A stretch of 64,000 nucleotides of DNA from CBDFKV01 sp965249035 (GTDB taxonomy: Bacteria; Pseudomonadota; Gammaproteobacteria; Arenicellales; Poriferihabitantaceae): the NCBI GenBank assembly GCA_965249035.1, contig CBDFKV010000006.1:372001-436000 (forward strand), given 5' to 3'. Below are positions 17,519-26,107 of this stretch, one piece after another. Made by a program: the position numbers and the translations under genes. The notes under the pieces were generated by a model. The model had not been told where the DNA came from. It saw only the letters and a program-made list of their open reading frames with translations, and made no database searches. Every line of letters begins with the position of its first letter. Within the stretch, counting starts at the first letter, position 1.

Positions 17519-17821
17519 GGTGGTTTCTCCTCGATATTAGGTGGTCTGTCTAGGTGGTCAGCTCAGTGCTGTTCTTTATGAAAGCCAGGAATAATCTAGC
17601 CTTCAAGCCATCTCGTCGGTTGTAATCACTGATTTACCCAGCAGAAATGGAATAAAATCGATATTAAACGTCTCGATTTTAAAAGTCAATGCATTGCAAT
17701 GCAGAAAAACATCGTAAATTGAGATATATTAGACCATTGCCATGCGGATAGTTATTCGGCAGATTCGCGCTGAGTAGTTGAGATTTATCCGCACATACAC
17801 CCTAGAAAGGTTTAAATAATT
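17519..17821. promoter_or_regulatory. Divergent xsc / iclR control region
   Basis: A 303-bp region between two divergent genes, expected to contain both promoters. It includes the perfect palindrome TGCATTGCAATGCA (17689-17702) and AT-rich sequence (AAATTGAGATATATTAG, about 17716-17732). I could not place -35/-10 boxes with confidence. Confidence 0.55.
17689..17702. promoter_or_regulatory. Candidate operator, 14-bp perfect palindrome
   Basis: TGCATTGCAATGCA is identical to its reverse complement and sits centrally between xsc and the iclR-type gene. IclR regulators bind palindromes of about 14-15 bp, often next to their own gene, so this is the best operator candidate. No second copy was seen. 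Confidence 0.45.
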
Positions 17822-18592
17822 ATGAAAGATGGTAGTACCCAGTCGACTTTGATCCGCGGTTTTTTGATCGCTGAGACCATTGTGCAGGCTGATCGTCCGG
17901 TATCAAGCGCCTTCCTGGCTGAAGAGCTCAGCCTTCCGAAAGCAACGGTTCATCGTATAGCTCAGCAACTTGAGGAAGAAGGTTTAATCCAGCGGGAGCC
18001 TGGCGGAAAGCGGTTTACCGGCGGAAAACGACTGCGTAATCTGGCGATGTCGACCCTGTCCAACTCAGTGCTCAACGCCCATCGCACTTCCATACTGCAA
18101 GCCTTGTCGGAGGAAGTGGGCGAGACCTGCAATCTAACGGTGCTGGAAGGTAACGAGATCGTTTATTTGGACCGTATCGAGACCAACTGGCCCTATCGTA
18201 TTCATTTACCGATTGGCTCACACTTGCCTTTGCATTGCACAGCAACAGGCAAGTTATTTCTTGCCCATATGAAACCAGCAGCACGCCAGCGTATGATCGA
18301 AAGCCTTACATTAACCCGTCATACCGAGCAAACCATTACAGAAGTCGATGTACTGGATGAACAATTGCACAAAATTGCCGCCGAAGGCGTTGGTGAAGAC
18401 AATGGCGAGTATCTTGACGGCTTGGTATCTCTGGCGGTACCAGTGATTGGTGAAAACAAGCAAATTTGCTTTGCTATCGCTATTCACGCACCCTCGGTAC
18501 GCAAATCACTCAGCGAGCTGCGCCAATATCTACCCGCACTGCGTTATGCTGCGGGGCGGTTAGCCGCCACAGAATGTACCCACCTAGATTAG
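17822..18592 (+). CDS. IclR family transcriptional regulator
   Basis: A 256-residue regulator with an N-terminal winged helix-turn-helix (residues about 10-70: VSSAFLAEELSLPKATVHRI, EEGLIQREPGGKRF) and a C-terminal IclR effector domain. The effector domain includes CNLTVLEGNEIVYLDRIET, PLHCTATGKLFLAHM, DNGEYLDGLVSLAVPV and LSELRQYLPALRYAAGRL. It is divergent from xsc, which makes it the likely regulator of sulfonate degradation; the inducer is unknown but a C2-sulfonate or its aldehyde is the natural guess. Confidence 0.88.
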   Translation: MKDGSTQSTLIRGFLIAETIVQADRPVSSAFLAEELSLPKATVHRIAQQLEEEGLIQREPGGKRFTGGKRLRNLAMSTLSNSVLNAHRTSILQALSEEVGETCNLTVLEGNEIVYLDRIETNWPYRIHLPIGSHLPLHCTATGKLFLAHMKPAARQRMIESLTLTRHTEQTITEVDVLDEQLHKIAAEGVGEDNGEYLDGLVSLAVPVIGENKQICFAIAIHAPSVRKSLSELRQYLPALRYAAGRLAATECTHLD

Positions 18593-19054
18593 AACACCAA
18601 CAGGGCTCACTCGACCCGGGGTTGAGCAGTAGCTTATCGCAATTTAGCTACTTTTCCAGATCACCGCAATTTCCTTATCACCGTCTCAGGCAGAGTTCCT
18701 GTGGCTCGGGACAAAGAAATACGAAACAAAATCAAAGTGCTGTTGGATCAAAAGGGCATTGCGTTCCCGGTTAGATCCGTCATTGACCACAGGCAATTCA
18801 ATGAGGGGACGCTAGGTTTTCATAGTCTCCGGTGTTGGGATGTAACAACCCAGGAACGTTAGAAAATTCAATTGTAACGTTGGGTTCCTTCGGGTACTCC
18901 ACTTCGTTGCGCGCACCTCAACCTAGGTGTTATAAAGAACCGGATACCACAGTATCCAGTTTTTGAACAACCTGATATCGTAAAATTTAACCAGTCGTAT
19001 CCATAACAACAGGCGGCAACTCTTAATCCAGGAAATTTGGTGAAATAGCAAATA
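18593..19054. other. Intergenic region with possible gene remnant
   Basis: This 462-bp gap between iclR and the DUF4010 gene contains the open stretch described at 18626-18862. The rest (18863-19054) shows no gene or clear signal. Confidence 0.5.
18626..18862 (+). pseudogene. Possible unrecognised gene remnant
   Basis: An open frame of 78 codons without an ATG. The readable part from GTG 18701 is VARDKEIRNKIKVLLDQKG, then IAFPVRSVIDHRQFNEGTLG, HSLRCWDVTTQER and a TAG stop. The composition looks protein-like (Lys/Asp/Arg-rich, no low complexity), but I recognise no family. It could be a 3' remnant of a decayed gene or a short gene with a GTG start. Confidence 0.2.
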
Positions 19055-20308
19055 ATGGAACTCAACACTGCATGGCAATTTGGCGTCGCTCTTGGGCTGG
19101 GGATGCTCATTGGGCTGGAACGTGAACGCACTCGTGGCGATGAACAAGCATTCGCCGGAGTCAGAACTTTTTCGTTGATAGCATTACTCGGTGCTGCAGC
19201 TGTGTATGCCGGAGAGCAGTCCGGCTTGCCTTGGATTGTTGGCTTGGTATTTCTTGCGGTTGTGGCGCTGGTAGTGGCGGCTTACTACGTCACGTCTAAA
19301 AAAGGCTATATCGGTGCTACCACTGAAGTCTCCGTACTCATCACCTTTTTCATCGGTGGGATGTGCGTCTGGGACCAAGTCGACGTTGCAGGTGCTATCG
19401 CGGTGATCGTCATGCTACTGCTTGCGCTAAAGGGCTGGCTGCATAACCTCGCGGGGCGGATTGAAGCTTCGGACGTCGAAGCGACACTTAAATTCGCCAT
19501 CATCACCCTGATCATTCTACCGCTGGTGCCGAACACCAATTTTGGGCCGCCGGGGCTTGAGGTCATCAATCCCTACAAAACCTGGTTGATGGTGGTGTTG
19601 ATCGCTGGTCTTAATTTTGCCGGCTACATTCTGGTTAAGGTTGTGGGTCGAGAACATGGGCTGGGGATCACCGGACTGCTGGGCGGCTTGGTATCCAGCA
19701 CAGCCGTCACCTTGAGCTTTTCCCAACGCAGCCGAACTGAACCTAATCTCGCTCCCGTTCTGGCCCTGGCGATTTTGTTGGCCTGGACAGTGATGTTTTT
19801 TCGTGTAGTTATCGAAGTGGGCGTAGTCAACCTATCACTAGCTAAGAACCTAGCCTTGGGAATGGTGCTGATGGGCGCGGTCAGCCTCGCGATCTGCTTA
19901 CTGCTGTGGCGACGTGGGCGCAACGAAGAACGAGCCGAAGTGGAATCTGGGCATAATCCATTCGAGCTAGGTGATGCCATCAAGTTTGGCGTGCTATTTG
20001 CAGTAGTTATTTTCGTCGCCCGTGCTGCCCAAGTCTATTTTGGCGATAACGGTTTGTATCTGGCCGGAGCGCTGGCAGGTTTAACCGATGTCGACGCAAT
20101 TGCATTATCAATGGCCAATCTCGCCCAGCAAGACCCCAGCAGCTCGGCAGCGGCTGCTCGTACTATTGTCATCGCAGTCATTTCCAATACGATGGTCAAG
20201 TGCGGCATGGCTATCTGGCTTGGCGCTGCAGCCATGCGCCGGACGATGATTCCCATCACTGCAGTGCTCGCACTAGCCGGAGCAGGTGCCACTTATTTAG
20301 TGGGCTAA
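19055..20308 (+). CDS. MgtC/SapB-DUF4010 membrane protein
   Basis: A 417-residue polytopic inner-membrane protein. The N-terminal MgtC/SapB-like domain has LGLGMLIGLERERT, GVRTFSLIALLGA and GYIGATTEVSVLITFFIGG. The C-terminal DUF4010 half carries NTNFGPPGLEVINPYKTWLM, GLGITGLLGGLVSSTAVTLS and GLTDVDAIALSMA. The transport function of this fusion is not known. The gene converges on the glxA-type gene and overlaps its stop by 4 bp (20305-20308). Confidence 0.85.
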   Translation: MELNTAWQFGVALGLGMLIGLERERTRGDEQAFAGVRTFSLIALLGAAAVYAGEQSGLPWIVGLVFLAVVALVVAAYYVTSKKGYIGATTEVSVLITFFIGGMCVWDQVDVAGAIAVIVMLLLALKGWLHNLAGRIEASDVEATLKFAIITLIILPLVPNTNFGPPGLEVINPYKTWLMVVLIAGLNFAGYILVKVVGREHGLGITGLLGGLVSSTAVTLSFSQRSRTEPNLAPVLALAILLAWTVMFFRVVIEVGVVNLSLAKNLALGMVLMGAVSLAICLLLWRRGRNEERAEVESGHNPFELGDAIKFGVLFAVVIFVARAAQVYFGDNGLYLAGALAGLTDVDAIALSMANLAQQDPSSSAAAARTIVIAVISNTMVKCGMAIWLGAAAMRRTMIPITAVLALAGAGATYLVG

Positions 20309-21294
20309 ACTGCGCCTACCGATCTTTTTCTCAGAGACGAAGGCGGGAAACCAAATTCTTGCTGAAACACAGAGGAGAAATGAGCGGGATTGACAAACCC
20401 GGCTGCCATACCAATTTCAGTGCCTGACAGCGTAGATTTGCTCAACAAATCGTGCGCTTTAGCTAGCCGCAAGCTGCGATAAAACCGCATCGTAGTCTGC
20501 CCCATTTCTTGTTGGAACAAGCGATTGATCTGGCGCGTGCTAACACCAGATAATTGAGCGATTTGTGTCAAGTCTAAGGGATCGGCAATATGATTTTCCA
20601 TTGCCTCAATCGCTAAAATAATCGACTGCTTATTGGTTGCGTAGCGCTGTGCTAAACCCGCTCGCTGAGGCCCTCCAGAGGGCCGAATCTCTGTATGCAT
20701 AAACCAATCGCTCACACGCCTGGCAAAGCTTGGGCCATGATGTTCGGCCAATAGTGAGTGCATCATATCAAGCGGCGCGACCCCGCCTGCGCAGGTCATT
20801 CGGTCTCGGTCGATCACGTACAAAGAGCGTTCAAGCATCAGTTTCGGCATACGCTCTGCGAATGCCGCTGCATGTTCCCAATGTACCGTCAAGCGTCGCC
20901 CTGTCATAACTCCAGCCAAACCTAAAATTACGGGTCCACCGGAGACCCCACCTAATTTCACTCCGTCTCGGGCAAGATGTCGCAACCACTCAAATACGGT
21001 CTTGTTATCGAACCTAATTGGATCACCGCCCGCCACAACCAGCACTAAATCAAAATCACTCGATTCACCAAGTGCTATTGACGCGGGTACGTAGGCGCCG
21101 CTAGAGCTAACGCTGTGATCTCCTGCTGCGGCGATATGATGAATCGAATAGATCGTTTTATTCGCGATTAGATTGGCCGCGCGCAACGGTTCGATTGCGG
21201 CTGAATAAGACATCAGTGCAAACCCATCAACCATCAAAAAGCCAACCCTGAATGGTTGATCCGTTGCGCCGGCGTAGGGCGACCTAGCCGCCAT
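20305..21294 (-). CDS. GlxA-type AraC family regulator
   Basis: A 329-residue regulator with a DJ-1/PfpI-like N-terminal domain (residues about 15-190: RVGFLMVDGFALMSYSAAIE, LVLVVAGGDP, GGVSGGPVILGLAGVM, CAGGVAPLDMM) and a C-terminal AraC helix-turn-helix (about 215-320: LTQIAQLSGVSTRQINRLFQ, AAGFVNPAHFSSVFQQEFG). Its start overlaps the end of the ammonia-lyase gene by 11 bp, so it is probably co-transcribed with that operon and regulates it. The effector is unknown. Confidence 0.88.
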   Translation of the reverse strand: MAARSPYAGATDQPFRVGFLMVDGFALMSYSAAIEPLRAANLIANKTIYSIHHIAAAGDHSVSSSGAYVPASIALGESSDFDLVLVVAGGDPIRFDNKTVFEWLRHLARDGVKLGGVSGGPVILGLAGVMTGRRLTVHWEHAAAFAERMPKLMLERSLYVIDRDRMTCAGGVAPLDMMHSLLAEHHGPSFARRVSDWFMHTEIRPSGGPQRAGLAQRYATNKQSIILAIEAMENHIADPLDLTQIAQLSGVSTRQINRLFQQEMGQTTMRFYRSLRLAKAHDLLSKSTLSGTEIGMAAGFVNPAHFSSVFQQEFGFPPSSLRKRSVGAV

Positions 21295-22483
21295 CGATTA
21301 ACTGTTGGTAAATCGTTGGATCGGTTGCGCCCTCAGTGCCGAGTAGCAGAATGACGCTGTCCTGATCCAGTTCGAGGTGTTTAGCCATTTCAGGGTTTTG
21401 AGCAACCACCAAAAATCCCGCTAAACCAGCTACCGCAGACTCGCCCGCGACCACGGTGTGTGCTTGTGTAGCCAGCAATCGCATTGCGGGGGCGACTAAT
21501 TCATCGGTGATCGTCATATAGGCGTGACAACTGGCTTTTAATACTTCCCACGCTAAGATAGATGGCTCTCCGCACGATAAACCCGCCATCAACGTTTCTT
21601 GTTCAATCTCAACCGCAGTTGCCTCACCACTGACAGCGCTTTGATACAAACACGCCGCCCACTCAGGCTCAACTATCACCATCTTAGGGCGATTCTCACC
21701 CATTTGTTGCCAGCAATAGGCACACACCGATGCTGCCAAACCACCCACCCCCCCCTGTATAAAAACGTGGGTAATGGTCTGGTCGTGCTGTAATTGAGCA
21801 AATACTTCATTCATCATCACGCTATACCCGGCCATCACGTACTGCGGGATTTCAACGTAACCGGGATAAGTCGTATCCGATACAACGATCCACCCATGCT
21901 TAGCGGCATCTACTTCGGCTAACCGCACCGAGTCATCATAGTCGCCCTCGATTCGAACCACTGTTGCACCTAAATCTCGCATTGCTTGGGCACGAAACTC
22001 GCTCACTTCGGCATGCACATAAATCCGGCAGGGGCAACCAAATCGCTGCGCACCCCAAGCAACCGAGCGGCCATGATTACCATCTGTGGCGGTTACGACC
22101 GTAACCTGGCTGGCGGCGTGTTGAAAGGCACCACTGGCAAGCTCCTCGCTGCTCGGCGTTTTACCGGTGCGTTCTTTGATGGCAGCTTGCAAAACCCGAA
22201 ACACTGCGTAAGCGCCGCCTAAGGCTTTGAAACTGCCCAGACCAAAACGCTCAGCCTCATCTTTATATAGCACTTCAGAAACACCGGTTTGCTCGGCAAT
22301 CTCCTGCAAGCCACGAAGCGGCGTTGGGTTATATCCAGGCCAAGTGCTGATTTCTTGACCAGCTGCTGCCATTGCTTCTGGGTTGAGTAAGGCCGCCAGC
22401 TCAGCAGGATAATGCGAGCTTGCTGCACAATGCTTGCTCATTTTAAAGCCAACCTGCCTATGCTTAAATAGTTTAGGTATCAC
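21284..22483 (-). CDS. dpaL: Diaminopropionate ammonia-lyase-like PLP enzyme
   Basis: A fold-type II PLP enzyme. The cofactor lysine lies in ERFGLGSFKALGGAYAV, then VVTATDGNHGRSVAWGAQRF, VIRIEGDYDDSVRLAEVDA-like sequence (here VVRIEGDYDDSV) and VFIQGGVGGLAASVCAY, LMAGLSCGEPSILAWEVL, then GTEGATDPTIY. These match diaminopropionate ammonia-lyase (YgeX/DpaL), which forms pyruvate and two ammonia from 2,3-diaminopropionate. GTG at 22483 has a well-placed AGAGG, but an ATG at 22441 is possible. The operon context suggests a related diamino acid could be the real substrate. Confidence 0.8.
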   Translation of the reverse strand: MIPKLFKHRQVGFKMSKHCAASSHYPAELAALLNPEAMAAAGQEISTWPGYNPTPLRGLQEIAEQTGVSEVLYKDEAERFGLGSFKALGGAYAVFRVLQAAIKERTGKTPSSEELASGAFQHAASQVTVVTATDGNHGRSVAWGAQRFGCPCRIYVHAEVSEFRAQAMRDLGATVVRIEGDYDDSVRLAEVDAAKHGWIVVSDTTYPGYVEIPQYVMAGYSVMMNEVFAQLQHDQTITHVFIQGGVGGLAASVCAYCWQQMGENRPKMVIVEPEWAACLYQSAVSGEATAVEIEQETLMAGLSCGEPSILAWEVLKASCHAYMTITDELVAPAMRLLATQAHTVVAGESAVAGLAGFLVVAQNPEMAKHLELDQDSVILLLGTEGATDPTIYQQLIDGG

Positions 22484-22521
22484 CTATAACCTCTTTATTA
22501 AAAACAAAATATATCAAACCA

Positions 22522-23298
22522 CTAAGCCTTAACATGGAACAATGAGCCAAAACCTTCAACCGGCTGAGTACAATTAAGAAGAGTCAGTGCTTGCCATACC
22601 AACGCTTGATTACTGGTAACAACGGGGATACCCAGCTCCATTTCCAGGGTGTCGATCACCAATGAAGCGCGAAGCGCAGTGCAGGAAATAAAAAGTGCCT
22701 CAGCCTCATCCGAACAGGCTTGTTTGGCCGCTGAAACAATATCAGCCAACGGAAACATCGTCACTTCGATATCATCTTCTGAGCCGAAACCACAGACATT
22801 GATCACGTCCAAGCCTTGCTTTCGCAGCAGCTCACCCAGTGCTTGATTGATTTCATCAATGTACGGGGTTAAGACTGAGATTTTTTTTGCGCCAAGTGCT
22901 TGCAGCGCAGCCGCTGCTGCTGTTGCTGGCGTGATCACCGGAATTCCAGGGCATTGCTGATGAATGCGCTCAACAATTCGGTCATACCCAATGGCGGCGG
23001 TCCCTGAAGTGCAACCATAAATCATCAAATCAACGCCCAAGCCAGGCAGGATACCTCCCGCTGCACGCTCAATATCGCCTGCCATAGCCCGCAAATTCTC
23101 TAGCGTCATCGGATTTTGATTGGTGACTCGATTGGTGAAAACCTCAACTTCCTTGGGCAACATCCGGCGCAGGTCTTGCTCAGAATTAAAATCGGTCGCT
23201 AAAGCAATAAACCCAATCCGGCCCGCTGGCGCAATCACATCCAGCCGCTTGGGGTGGGCAATTTGTTCAAGGCGAAAGTGCGAATTATCGGTCGGCAT
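22522..23298 (-). CDS. eutA: EutA-like Asp/Glu racemase-superfamily protein
   Basis: About 258 residues from ATG 23298, which lies 5 bp after the preceding stop; a longer upstream frame would overlap that gene and is rejected. Family features: RIGFIALATDFNSEQDLRRM, LMIYGCTSGTAAIGY (first cysteine), ITPATAAAAALQALGAKKIS, LTPYIDEINQAL and LFISCTALRA (second cysteine). This two-cysteine pattern is that of the maleate isomerase/arylmalonate decarboxylase group, and the sequence most resembles EutA of ectoine/hydroxyectoine utilisation clusters. The reaction here is uncertain. Confidence 0.7.
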   Translation of the reverse strand: MPTDNSHFRLEQIAHPKRLDVIAPAGRIGFIALATDFNSEQDLRRMLPKEVEVFTNRVTNQNPMTLENLRAMAGDIERAAGGILPGLGVDLMIYGCTSGTAAIGYDRIVERIHQQCPGIPVITPATAAAAALQALGAKKISVLTPYIDEINQALGELLRKQGLDVINVCGFGSEDDIEVTMFPLADIVSAAKQACSDEAEALFISCTALRASLVIDTLEMELGIPVVTSNQALVWQALTLLNCTQPVEGFGSLFHVKA

Positions 23299-23302
23299 CG
23301 AA

Positions 23303-24490
23303 TTAATCAATGATAGGAATATCAGGTGCAGCACGAACGGACAGCCATTCTGCGCCATCATCCGTGATCACGATATTTTCTTCGTGCACCATTTGCTTAC
23401 CGGGCGCAAAAGTCATGCCCGGCTCCAGTGTTAACACCATACCTGATTGCAACACCGTATTGTCTGTCGCAGTGTGCGATGGCCGTTCGGTTAACTGCAT
23501 GCCTAAGCCATGACCCAGCCGCCCTACTTCATTCCCCAGGCTGCCACCCTCGACCATGACAGCGTTCATGGCGGCCCAAATATCGCTGGTGGTTTTGCCC
23601 GGTTGTGCCACAGAAAACCCTGCTTCCACCGCATCAAATACCACTTGATTCGCGCGCTCAGCATCAGCTGATAGATGACCAAAGCCGAAATTGCGATCGA
23701 AATCACAGAAATAGCCATCCCAAACCGTACCCGTATCAATGATCAACACATCACCATCAGCCAGTACGCGATCGCCCGGCCCCATGATAATACTGTCATA
23801 ACCGCCTTGCCCCGAACCCGCGACGATATAGGGTGAATGGTCGGCACCACGCCGGATCAAATCAATACGAAATTGCTGACAGACCTCCCGCTCACTCATC
23901 CCTGCCCTCATCAAACCAGGCAAAGCCAAGAAAGCTGAGGAGCTTAAGTGGCAAGCATAGCGGATTTTTTCGACCTCTCTGGCAGATTTCACCATCCGCT
24001 GTTGATGCATAAGCTCAGCGATATCAATCACCTCAAGCTGCGGCAATCGTGACATCAAGTACTGAAAGTTGGCAATCGGCATGCGAATCTGGCTTTCAGG
24101 GCCGAGCGTTATGCCCAGGCGCCCATGGCGGCGAGGAATCGATTGCAGTAAATCCACCAACAGCGAAATACCGTCATCTTCTGGACAAGGCGATGCCCAG
24201 GTACGGATGTCGTCCAACCAAGTCGCTTCCATCCCGGCAATGCCGATTTCTGGAATGATCGCAACAGGCTTTCCGACTGCGGGAATCACTAGAAACCAGG
24301 GGCGCGTTGGACTTTCCCAGAATTGAGTCTGAAAGCCTGAAAAATAGCGAACGTTAGCCTCAGTAGTCAGCAAAATCGCATCAAGGCGAGCAGCCGCCAT
24401 CTGCACCTGCATCTGGGTGGTACGTGCGGCAAATTCGACTTCTGGAAACCCGCGAGGTGGTTCAGCTAGTTGGGGATTTGCTAGTATCAT
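23303..24490 (-). CDS. M24 family hydrolase (ectoine-hydrolase/Xaa-Pro-peptidase-like)
   Basis: 395 residues with an N-terminal creatinase-like domain (LDAILLTTEANVRYFSGFQT) and a C-terminal pita-bread M24 domain. All five metal ligands are identifiable: two Asp in VLIIDTGTVWDGYFCDFDRN, His in GRLGHGLGMQLTERPSH, Glu in LTLEPGMTF and Glu in VHEENIVIT. EutD/DoeA ectoine hydrolases belong to this family, and the EutA-like gene downstream supports a similar role. Generic aminopeptidase P-like activity remains possible. It is the first gene of the operon M24-eutA-dpaL-glxA. Confidence 0.7.
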   Translation of the reverse strand: MILANPQLAEPPRGFPEVEFAARTTQMQVQMAAARLDAILLTTEANVRYFSGFQTQFWESPTRPWFLVIPAVGKPVAIIPEIGIAGMEATWLDDIRTWASPCPEDDGISLLVDLLQSIPRRHGRLGITLGPESQIRMPIANFQYLMSRLPQLEVIDIAELMHQQRMVKSAREVEKIRYACHLSSSAFLALPGLMRAGMSEREVCQQFRIDLIRRGADHSPYIVAGSGQGGYDSIIMGPGDRVLADGDVLIIDTGTVWDGYFCDFDRNFGFGHLSADAERANQVVFDAVEAGFSVAQPGKTTSDIWAAMNAVMVEGGSLGNEVGRLGHGLGMQLTERPSHTATDNTVLQSGMVLTLEPGMTFAPGKQMVHEENIVITDDGAEWLSVRAAPDIPIID

Positions 24491-24615
24491 TCATGACTCA
24501 GCGTCAGATGTTTTAGGAATCTTCTGAATCGTTATAACGCATTATCTAAGGTGTGGCTATTGGTAATGCGACCTTTAACTCCAAACGCTGCGGTAACGGC
24601 GAGCACAGAAATTGT

Positions 24616-24957
24616 CTAAATCTGCAGCAGCCATACGAGTGTCAGCACACTACCAATGGCCGCCATCGAGTACAGCAACCAAGCCATCAATGTGTCTTGC
24701 CGCAAGCCAAAGTCGTGCACCGTGACTCGGGCGCGATGCGCTGCATGCCAAAGCGATAAAAAAATCACGCCGAACACCATCAATTTACCCAGCCATGATG
24801 ATAAAAACTGACCAATTTGTGCGTAGCTAAGCGCCTCGGGTACGTGGCCTATTCCAGCTAGTAGCGTCAGCACGATCAACACGGGAATAATAAAGGCCGT
24901 TACCGTCCCGCCAGCAGCGAATAAACCCCAGAAAATGGGTTTGTTTGATTTAGCCAT
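24616..24957 (-). CDS. frdD: Fumarate reductase membrane subunit D
   Basis: 113 residues and three membrane segments (FWGLFAAGGTVTAFIIPVLI, LGKLMVFGVIFLSLWHAAH, LLYSMAAIGSVLTLVW). The HAAHRARVTVHDFG segment is characteristic of FrdD. With FrdC it anchors the catalytic subunits and binds menaquinol. It is the last gene of frdABCD and starts 1 bp after frdC ends. Confidence 0.88.
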   Translation of the reverse strand: MAKSNKPIFWGLFAAGGTVTAFIIPVLIVLTLLAGIGHVPEALSYAQIGQFLSSWLGKLMVFGVIFLSLWHAAHRARVTVHDFGLRQDTLMAWLLYSMAAIGSVLTLVWLLQI

Positions 24958-24958
24958 C

Positions 24959-25360
24959 TTAAAATACCCTTGCTAAGAACAACACCAGCAGCGAAACAAT
25001 AATCCAGGCCGAATATTGGCCGACGATCATCACCCAGGCAGGCAAAAAAGTTTCGCCGATTAGTATCGGAGTGGTTTGTGGCATCAAGTTAAACCAAGTC
25101 ATCGAATGGTACAGTGCCAGCAACAAAGCCACGAGCTGAAAACCAATCATCAGCGGGTTACCCAGCAAACTTAAGAACTCACCATACGCTTCAGGTCCTT
25201 CAGTTATCTGTTTGATTCCATAGATTAATAACAAGGCATACAGTCCAATAAACAGGCACGAAGCCTCGCGAATCATATAACGCTGGTATAGAGGCCTTTT
25301 CAGCCACCAAGCGGTTTTTGAAACTGGCCGCAGGTAGGGTCTTCTTGCTGATTCGCTCAT
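24959..25360 (-). CDS. frdC: Fumarate reductase membrane subunit C
   Basis: 133 residues with three membrane helices and the FrdC pattern RRPYLRPVSKTAWWLKRPLY, YMIREASCLFIGLYALLLIY, LALYHSMTWFNLMPQTTPI. Its start overlaps the frdB stop by 4 bp (25357-25360). The anchor is haem-less type D, as in E. coli, rather than the one-subunit type. Confidence 0.9.
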   Translation of the reverse strand: MSESARRPYLRPVSKTAWWLKRPLYQRYMIREASCLFIGLYALLLIYGIKQITEGPEAYGEFLSLLGNPLMIGFQLVALLLALYHSMTWFNLMPQTTPILIGETFLPAWVMIVGQYSAWIIVSLLVLFLARVF

Positions 25361-26107
25361 CCTTTGCTCCCCGGAAGCAAGCGCTCCGTATACCAGTCAA
25401 TGGTACTTTTGATTTTCATTTGTTGTATCGAACCGCCCGGGTCAACGTGACTTGGGCAAGCTTCTGAACAAGCACCCACAAACGAGCATTCCCACACTCC
25501 TTCGTTAGTCGCGGTGATTTCTTCTCGCTCACTTCTGCCGCCATCACGTGAGTCGCTGTTATATCGGTGCGCCAGGGCCAATGCTGCGGGGCCAATAAAG
25601 CCCGGGATCAGTCCATACTGCGGACATGCGGCGTAACACAGCATGCAATTGATACACAGGGTGGTTGTGCTTAAATAGTTTTAGCTGATGTGGCGTCTGC
25701 CTGTTTTCTCCAGTCGCCGCTTTGGGCGTGTCGACCTTTGGGATCATATAGGGCTTAACTTTTTCGAGCTTGCCGATAAAATCGTCAATTTGTGTTACTA
25801 AGTCCCGCTCGATTGGAAAATGATCTAAGGGCTCAACCCGGATCTGGCTACCATAGTCACGAATAAACGCTTTGCAAGCCAGCATAGGCTCACCATCAAC
25901 AACCATTCCACAGCTGCCGCAAACCGCCATGTGGCAAGACCAGCGATAGCTCAATGTGGTATCAATATTGTCTTTGATATAGTTCAGCGCATCCAGCACC
26001 ACCCACTCGTCCGGGCAAGGAATATCGGTATACGTTTGAAAATAAGGCTCTTTATCGGTTTCAGGATCGTACCGAAGGACTTCCAGCGAAATCATTCGGT
26101 CACTCAT
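25357..26107 (-). pseudogene. frdB: Fumarate reductase iron-sulfur subunit, frameshifted
   Basis: The 5' part carries the [2Fe-2S] cysteines (SCHMAVCGSCGMVVDGEPML and then AC) and reads to LKLFKHNH. The 3' part resumes in another frame with the remaining cluster cysteines: CINCMLCYAACPQYGL, then CSFVGACSEACPSHVDP. The break is at the CCC run (plus-strand ggg, 25659-25661); removing one C gives FKHNHLCINCMLC, the length expected for the family. Everything else is intact, and the start overlaps frdA by 4 bp. Either an assembly indel or a recent mutation that would inactivate the complex. Confidence 0.85.

Noticed and set aside
23303..24490. M24 protein as a DddP-type DMSP lyase
   Set aside because: DddP belongs to the same fold but lacks sequence similarity to this N-terminus, and the operon context points to amino acid chemistry.
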